From DAOWHW01 sp964493265 (GTDB taxonomy: Archaea; Nanobdellota; Nanobdellia; Pacearchaeales; UBA284): a DNA stretch of 64,000 nucleotides. Below, piece by piece: positions 61,905-64,000 of this stretch. The stretch's first letter is position 1. Each line of letters begins with the position of its first letter. A program made the translations under genes and the position numbers. The DNA is taken from contig CAZBLY010000002.1 in assembly GCA_964493265.1 (NCBI GenBank), positions 1 to 64,000 on the forward strand, given 5' to 3'. The notes beneath the pieces were generated by a model. The model saw only the letters and a program-made list of their open reading frames with translations. It had not been told where the DNA came from and did not search any database.

Positions 61905-64000
61905 ATGAATAAGAAATTTTTGTTGATATTTGTAATTGCAACATTTATGTGCTTTTTTATTCTAAATTCTCAAGTAAAGGCAGACTGCATCGGAGCAACA
62001 ACAAATTTTACTTGCGGAGATACTGTAACTGAATCTTGCACATTAAATCAATCAGAACCTGAACATAATGATAGCTGTTTTATAATAAATGCCAATGATA
62101 CAATTATAGATTGTAATGGTTATAATTTAACAGGAAATGGAAGTATTGATTCTTCTGGAAAAGGTTTTATAGGAACAAACCTTGATAATGTAACAATAAA
62201 AGATTGTATTATTGTTGATTTTGATTATGGTATATGGATTAATTATTCCACCCACTTAATAATCTATAATAATACTCTTACTTCTAACCAATATGGCGGA
62301 ATTGGTTTGAATGCTACTAGTTATAGTAATTTATCAAGTAATATTGCTAGCCAAAATAGACTCTATTCTTTTTATATAGGATACAATTCTTCTCATAATT
62401 TTATTTATAACAATCTGTTTAATTCTTCACAACTTGTTGGAGGGGGGGCCAATGGCAGGTCTTTTTGCTCTTAAAGAATTTAATTATAATAATATAACAC
62501 AAAATATAGCAACATACAATGAAGATATTGGAATAAGAATATTAAATGGTTCACATAATACAATTTCGTATAATAATATCGGCCATAATTGTAATGGTTT
62601 AATTATTAGAACTTATTCATATAATAATACTATCACAAATAATCACCTGGAATATAATGGTGTGGGAACTTGTGGCGCTGCACCATCTCTTAATCTTTAT
62701 GATTATGCACAAAACAATATCGTTGAGAATAATGTAATTAAATCAAACTCAGACTCGGGAATTACTATATATCAAGTATCTAATAGTAATTTAATAAGAA
62801 ATAATACATTAACAAATAATACAGAAGGAATTAATATTGGGGGGACTTTTACAAGTTCATCTTATAATAAGATTTTCAATAATATTATCAATAAATGTAA
62901 TGATGGAGTCATTTTTGGTTATGGATGGTATAATGTTGTGAAGAACAACACAATTAATAATTCTAAGAATTATGGTATATCTATTTCTAATTTTGCATTT
63001 GAAAATTTAGTTTGGAATAGTTGGATAATAAATTCAACAACAAAAGATGTCTATATTCTAGGCACAACAAATCCAAATATTACTTTTCTTAATGTTTCCT
63101 TCAACAATAGCCATGTTCAACTTCAACATGGAAAGCTGTCTATTAAATGGTATCTAGATGCTTATGTTAATTATTCTGATGGAAATCCAGTTTCTGGAGC
63201 TTATGTAACAGCCTATATAGATGATTATTGTGAGGGTGTTGCTGATGCTTGTAGCGATTTTAAATTTTTTCCATATGGTTGTGAAGAACATTATGGATGC
63301 ACGTGGAATGATCCTTTGTGTCAAGGGACAGCCATTCCATGTAGTAATATCGCAAATTCTTCAGGTTGCAATCAACAACATGGCTGTTCTTGGACCTCCC
63401 CAGATATAATTAATGTAACAACTAATTCTTCTGGTTATATTCAAAGACAAAATATTACAGAATATTATGATACTTCTTATGGTAAAGTATATTTAACAAA
63501 CTATTCCATCAATGCAAGCATAAATCCACATTCTGAAACAGAATCCGTTAATTTAACAACAAATAAAATAATAGATGATAATACGGAAATAGTTTTGACA
63601 ATCACAGAAGAGCCAACAACCCTCACAGCAATCTACCAACCATCACTTTACACAAACACCTATTTTAATATTAGGGCAAATTATTCAACAACATCAGGAA
63701 CTCCAATCAGCGGAGCAACTTGCAACCTAACAATAATCCCAAGCTTAGATGGTGTTGCAGCATCTTCTTTTTATGTTATGGGTTATAATTCAGGAACAGG
63801 ACTTTATGAAACCCTCGGACTTGCAACATCGTTTGCAGATACATATTCAATTGTAATAGAATGTGGAAAACAATATTATCAATTTCAATCAGGAGCAGGA
63901 TCCTTCACTGTAAATGAACAGTCTGGTGGAGGTGGTGGAGGTGGTAGTAGTCCAGGACAAGAACCTGTTTGTGGAAATAAGATATGTGAAGAAGGAGAAA
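61905..64000 (+). CDS. Large exported beta-helix (NosD-like) surface protein, frameshifted and 3'-truncated
   Basis: The first frame (61905-62474) encodes a signal peptide (FLLIFVIATFMCFFILNS), a cysteine-containing domain and Asn-rich beta-helix rungs, then stops after a G7 tract. One frame over, from CCA at 62449, the same kind of rungs (NNxIxxNN) continue without a stop to the window end. The later part includes a Cys-rich domain, Ig-like parts, a G-rich linker and CGNKICEEGE, a motif common at the C-terminus of archaeal surface proteins. One G less in the tract would join the two. The break is a sequencing error, a true mutation or a phase-variable switch. It is probably a cell-surface sugar-binding or adhesion protein. 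Confidence 0.8.
62442..62448 (+). other. G7 homopolymer at the frameshift
   Basis: Seven G in a row within a very AT-rich gene; with six G the upstream and downstream beta-helix frames join perfectly. Such tracts are classic slipped-strand sites in bacteria and also error-prone in sequencing. Confidence 0.85.

Noticed and set aside
63221..63409. 62-residue frame inside the beta-helix gene
   Set aside because: It is a shadow of the real frame, which continues through this segment with surface-protein sequence.

Overview
The window comes from a strongly AT-rich archaeal genome, most likely a DPANN lineage (Pacearchaeota/Woesearchaeota-like). It carries both D-family polymerase subunits, Orc1/Cdc6, RadA, an RPA-type single-strand binding protein, Spt5, SecE, aIF5A, L40e, L1-P0-P1, Dph6, FtsZ and an archaellum/pilus-type secretion ATPase. 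All are archaeal types. Genes are short and tightly packed, TATA boxes precede many starts, and Shine-Dalgarno (SD) motifs precede some. The lineage is inferred from gene content and style; no database was searched. Two 100-N scaffold gaps (8758-8857 and 43862-43961) are present.

Layout. 1-2925: two convergent paralogous winged-helix proteins with repeat-encoded linkers around a repeat-bearing non-coding stretch, a small wHTH protein and a Tat-signal protein. 2943-8730: a PP-loop enzyme, two tiny tandem membrane proteins, an Lhr-type helicase, a phosphatase-like protein and a PdeM-like phosphoesterase. 8883-10573: a lipoprotein, tRNA-Ser(CGA), and small conserved proteins. 10676-18156: a replication module made of a probable origin with ORB-like elements, orc1/cdc6, the DP1 subunit, a HAD phosphatase and the DP2 subunit. 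18198-29863: mixed metabolism and repair, including TyrRS, a patatin, Dph6, an M16 peptidase, an arginase-family enzyme, ThpR, a Hef repair protein split into two genes, a HIT protein and tRNA-Ala(GGC). 29888-36118: NDK, GlyRS, PAP2, an archaeosortase-like enzyme and the L1-P0-P1 operon. 36220-43841: a regulator, a site-2 protease, L40e, aIF5A, an FKBP, FtsZ-SecE-Spt5 and a degenerate protease-like membrane protein.

From 43988 to the end the window is dominated by a type IV pilus/archaellum-like secretion system. It has a GspE/FlaI-type ATPase, two coiled-coil partners, a TadC/FlaJ-type membrane platform, and directly behind the platform eleven consecutive short genes. Almost all of these eleven begin with a basic K-K/R-G/A prepilin-like signal and one membrane helix. 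On the other strand a PRC-barrel protein and three paralogous five-helix membrane proteins lead into a large beta-helix surface protein that is frameshifted at a G7 tract. Embedded in this region are a B-family DNA polymerase homologue with intact exonuclease motifs but a destroyed polymerase site, radA (apparently without a canonical start codon), and an RPA gene.

The most promising leads are the eleven-gene pilin-like array with its accessory membrane proteins, the exonuclease-only PolB, the origin architecture, the non-AUG start of radA, and the G-tract frameshift in the surface protein.
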